A stretch of DNA of 64,000 nucleotides from Raphanus sativus (taxonomy: Eukaryota; Streptophyta; Magnoliopsida; Brassicales; Brassicaceae). Made by a program: the position numbers and the translations under genes. Position 1 is the first letter of the stretch; every line of letters begins with the position of its first letter. Shown in pieces: positions 62,410 through 64,000 of the stretch. The notes under the pieces are model-generated. The model saw nothing but the letters and a program-made list of their open reading frames with translations. It was not told the DNA's origin and did not search any database. The stretch covers positions 24,656,800 to 24,720,799 of the forward strand of contig NC_079518.1 in NCBI RefSeq assembly GCF_000801105.2. The letters are read 5' to 3'.

Positions 62410-62972
62410 TCACACATCCATCTTATATATTATTAAGGATCCCTTCCAATACCCGATGTGGGACCTTAGTACCTAATACACCCCCTCGAGATGATGGTCC
62501 TTTGAACGTCAATCTTGGAATGCTTGGGTAAGGATCGATGGGCCGATTTTGGGCTGGATCGATGATGGATCGGGTTGGACTGCGTGGATCGGGCTCTGAT
62601 ACCATGTTAAGCTAGATGGGCTTCACACTTAAAACCAATTGGTGATTAGTGGAGAGACTCATCTATCTTATATATTACTAAGGATCTCTTCCAATACCCG
62701 ATGTGGGACATTTGTCCCTAATACGCCCCTCGAGATGATGGCTCTTTGAGCTTTAATCTCGGAATGCTCAGGCAAGGATCGATGGGCCGACTTTGGGCTG
62801 GATCGATGATGGATCGGGCTGGATTATTTGGATCGGGCTCTGATACCATGTTAAGCTAGATGGACTTCACACTTAAAACCAATTGATGATTAGTGGAGAG
62901 GCACATCCATCTTATATATTATTAAGGATCCCTTCCAATACCCGATGTGGGACCTTAGTCCCTAATAGATTC

Positions 62973-64000
62973 ATCTAAAATATCCCACCAAAAAAACCGA
63001 CGTAAAACACAAATCATTATCGATGCCACCAACAGAACCAACAATAGCTCTTCGAATGGATCAAACCAAGCTGGCGTAAGTGCCAACGACCTTCAGTTAG
63101 ACGACCAAGAAAATCCAATCATTCCACCATCTGGTACCCCACAGTCTGGTCCTCAAAACCACTCCAACGATTTAAACCACCAACAGCTCAGCCCATCGAC
63201 ACGGACACCTTGTTATCCGAGGTACCTGATAATATGTGTAACATTTTCTCTCTTTTGTTTCAAAGTGCATGAAAGCAGAACATAACTGGACGAGAATCCT
63301 TGCAGCGGTTGAGCAGATGGCTCTAATTCAGACATGAAATATGTTACATAACATCAACGACAATCCAGACAAAGAGGTTGACTTCCATAAACGAGATGAG
63401 AATACCACTCAAGAATGATTTGGATTCAAAAGTTCTCTTTTAATCAGCTCCAAAAAGAAGGGTTAGCACAGTTTAAGAAATGAAGAAGGCTAAAGAATCA
63501 AAAAAATACCAAAGAAGAGCATGCCAAAAGAGATCGAGATAGCAAAATCTTGGACGCACCAGGATGGCCAACCTCAAGAAAGAAGGTTAACGTCATAATA
63601 GGAGGAAACCCTTACTGCAACGACTCTGTGAGAGCACTCAAAGGATACTAAAGGCATGTGCAATCCATGAAGACTGACCCAGAAGACAATGCAATCATGG
63701 AGTTTGACGAGCAAGAGATAGCAAACATAGATTGGCCACACAACGATGCATAGGTAATAGAGACAATGTTGGCAGTTTGTAAAATAACCAGGTCGCGCTA
63801 GTGGACACCTGAAGCTTGGTAAATGTGATCTATAAAGATACTTTGACAAAATGGAGATAACTGATCCAAAAATAAAACCATCAAGACAAGCTTTAATAGG
63901 CTTATGAACGGATCGTTGCAAAACTCCTTAGGAACCATACGACTACTAACCGACCTCAGATGTTCGATACAAATTTCATGATTATTGAGTCCCAAGACAT
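62973..64000 (+). pseudogene. Gypsy A gag-protease, decayed
   Basis: Broken frames continue from the leader of element A. 63030-63230 gives a Gln/Asn/Ser-rich gag N-terminus (SNGSNQAGVSANDLQLDDQE). 63585-63720 gives a gag-protease junction (VNVIIGGNPYCNDS and EFDEQEIANIDWPHND), typical of Tat/Athila-like Gypsy polyproteins. Many stops and frameshifts. The element runs off the right edge. Confidence 0.65.

Larger units (their letters stand above)
60461..62967 (-). mobile_element. Tandem TRIM array (three LTRs, two internal regions), split by Gypsy B
   Basis: LTR1 (60461-60508 plus about 62410-62478), internal region (62479-62604), LTR2 (62605-62723), internal region (62724-62848), LTR3 (62849-62967). 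LTR2 and LTR3 are each 119 bp; read on plus they run tgttaagctagatg...cctaata. Each internal region has the Met-tRNA primer site tggtatcagagc (minus) directly next to the LTR. A 5-bp duplication, gattc, flanks the whole array at 60456-60460 and 62968-62972. Confidence 0.88.

Overview
This is nuclear DNA of a flowering plant of the cabbage family, most likely Brassica or a close relative. Split genes with GT-AG introns encode proteins very close to Arabidopsis ones, in the order QWRF2-like, BUB3.2-like, TRB1-like, NAT4-like, CLPR1-like, TUA2-like. From memory (not searched) this matches Arabidopsis chromosome 1 around At1g49890-At1g50010, so the window is a colinear block thinned of some genes and swollen by transposons.

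Layout. 1-1.1 kb: 3' exons of a QWRF microtubule-associated protein. 1.8-3.2 kb: an intact UGT79-like glycosyltransferase on the minus strand. 3.2-32 kb: almost entirely mobile and repetitive DNA. It holds a MULE carrying a broken DUF1985 gene (6.4-9.4 kb), a full-length L1-type LINE with a perfect 14-bp target duplication and one stop codon in ORF2 (10.0-16.2 kb), a 1-kb foldback built of GACGACT hairpin modules (16.3-17.3 kb), a thionin-like Cys-rich peptide gene (20.0-20.3 kb), MITEs, AT-rich arrays, Helitron ends, a 0.55-kb tandem duplication containing long GA microsatellites, and a second GACGACT hairpin array (29.5-31.2 kb). A 0.3-kb segment found just downstream of the QWRF gene is repeated at 32.0 kb, just before BUB3, so the 30-kb tract sits between two copies of one short sequence.

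32.6-50.1 kb is the gene-rich core: BUB3 (+) and TRB1 (-) are convergent, NAT4 (+) and CLPR1 (-) are convergent, and CLPR1 and TUA2 (+) diverge from a 0.53-kb shared upstream region. All five have complete reading frames (339, 292, 525, 389 and 450 aa) once introns are removed. Between TRB1 and NAT4 lies 6 kb of AT-rich DNA with abutting Helitrons. The genes are housekeeping functions (spindle checkpoint, telomere and Polycomb-linked chromatin, nucleobase transport, plastid Clp protease, tubulin) with no evident shared pathway.

50.1-64 kb: a TRIM, an orphan 3' exon, a partial duplicate of the TUA2 3' end, a Stowaway MITE, a Helitron, a 1.2-kb foldback MULE with tRNA-like sequence in both arms, a truncated LINE, a MITE nested in its own family, and a two-exon gene for a predicted secreted Pro/Arg-rich protein (58.6-59.6 kb). 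The right end is a nested retroelement: a Gypsy element holds a tandem TRIM, which holds a rearranged second Gypsy. No clearly novel multi-gene system was found. The strongest unusual signals are the hairpin-of-hairpins foldbacks, the foldback MULE with tRNA-like arms, the duplicated flanks of the 30-kb tract, and telo-box motifs in the leader intron of the telomere-repeat-binding gene.
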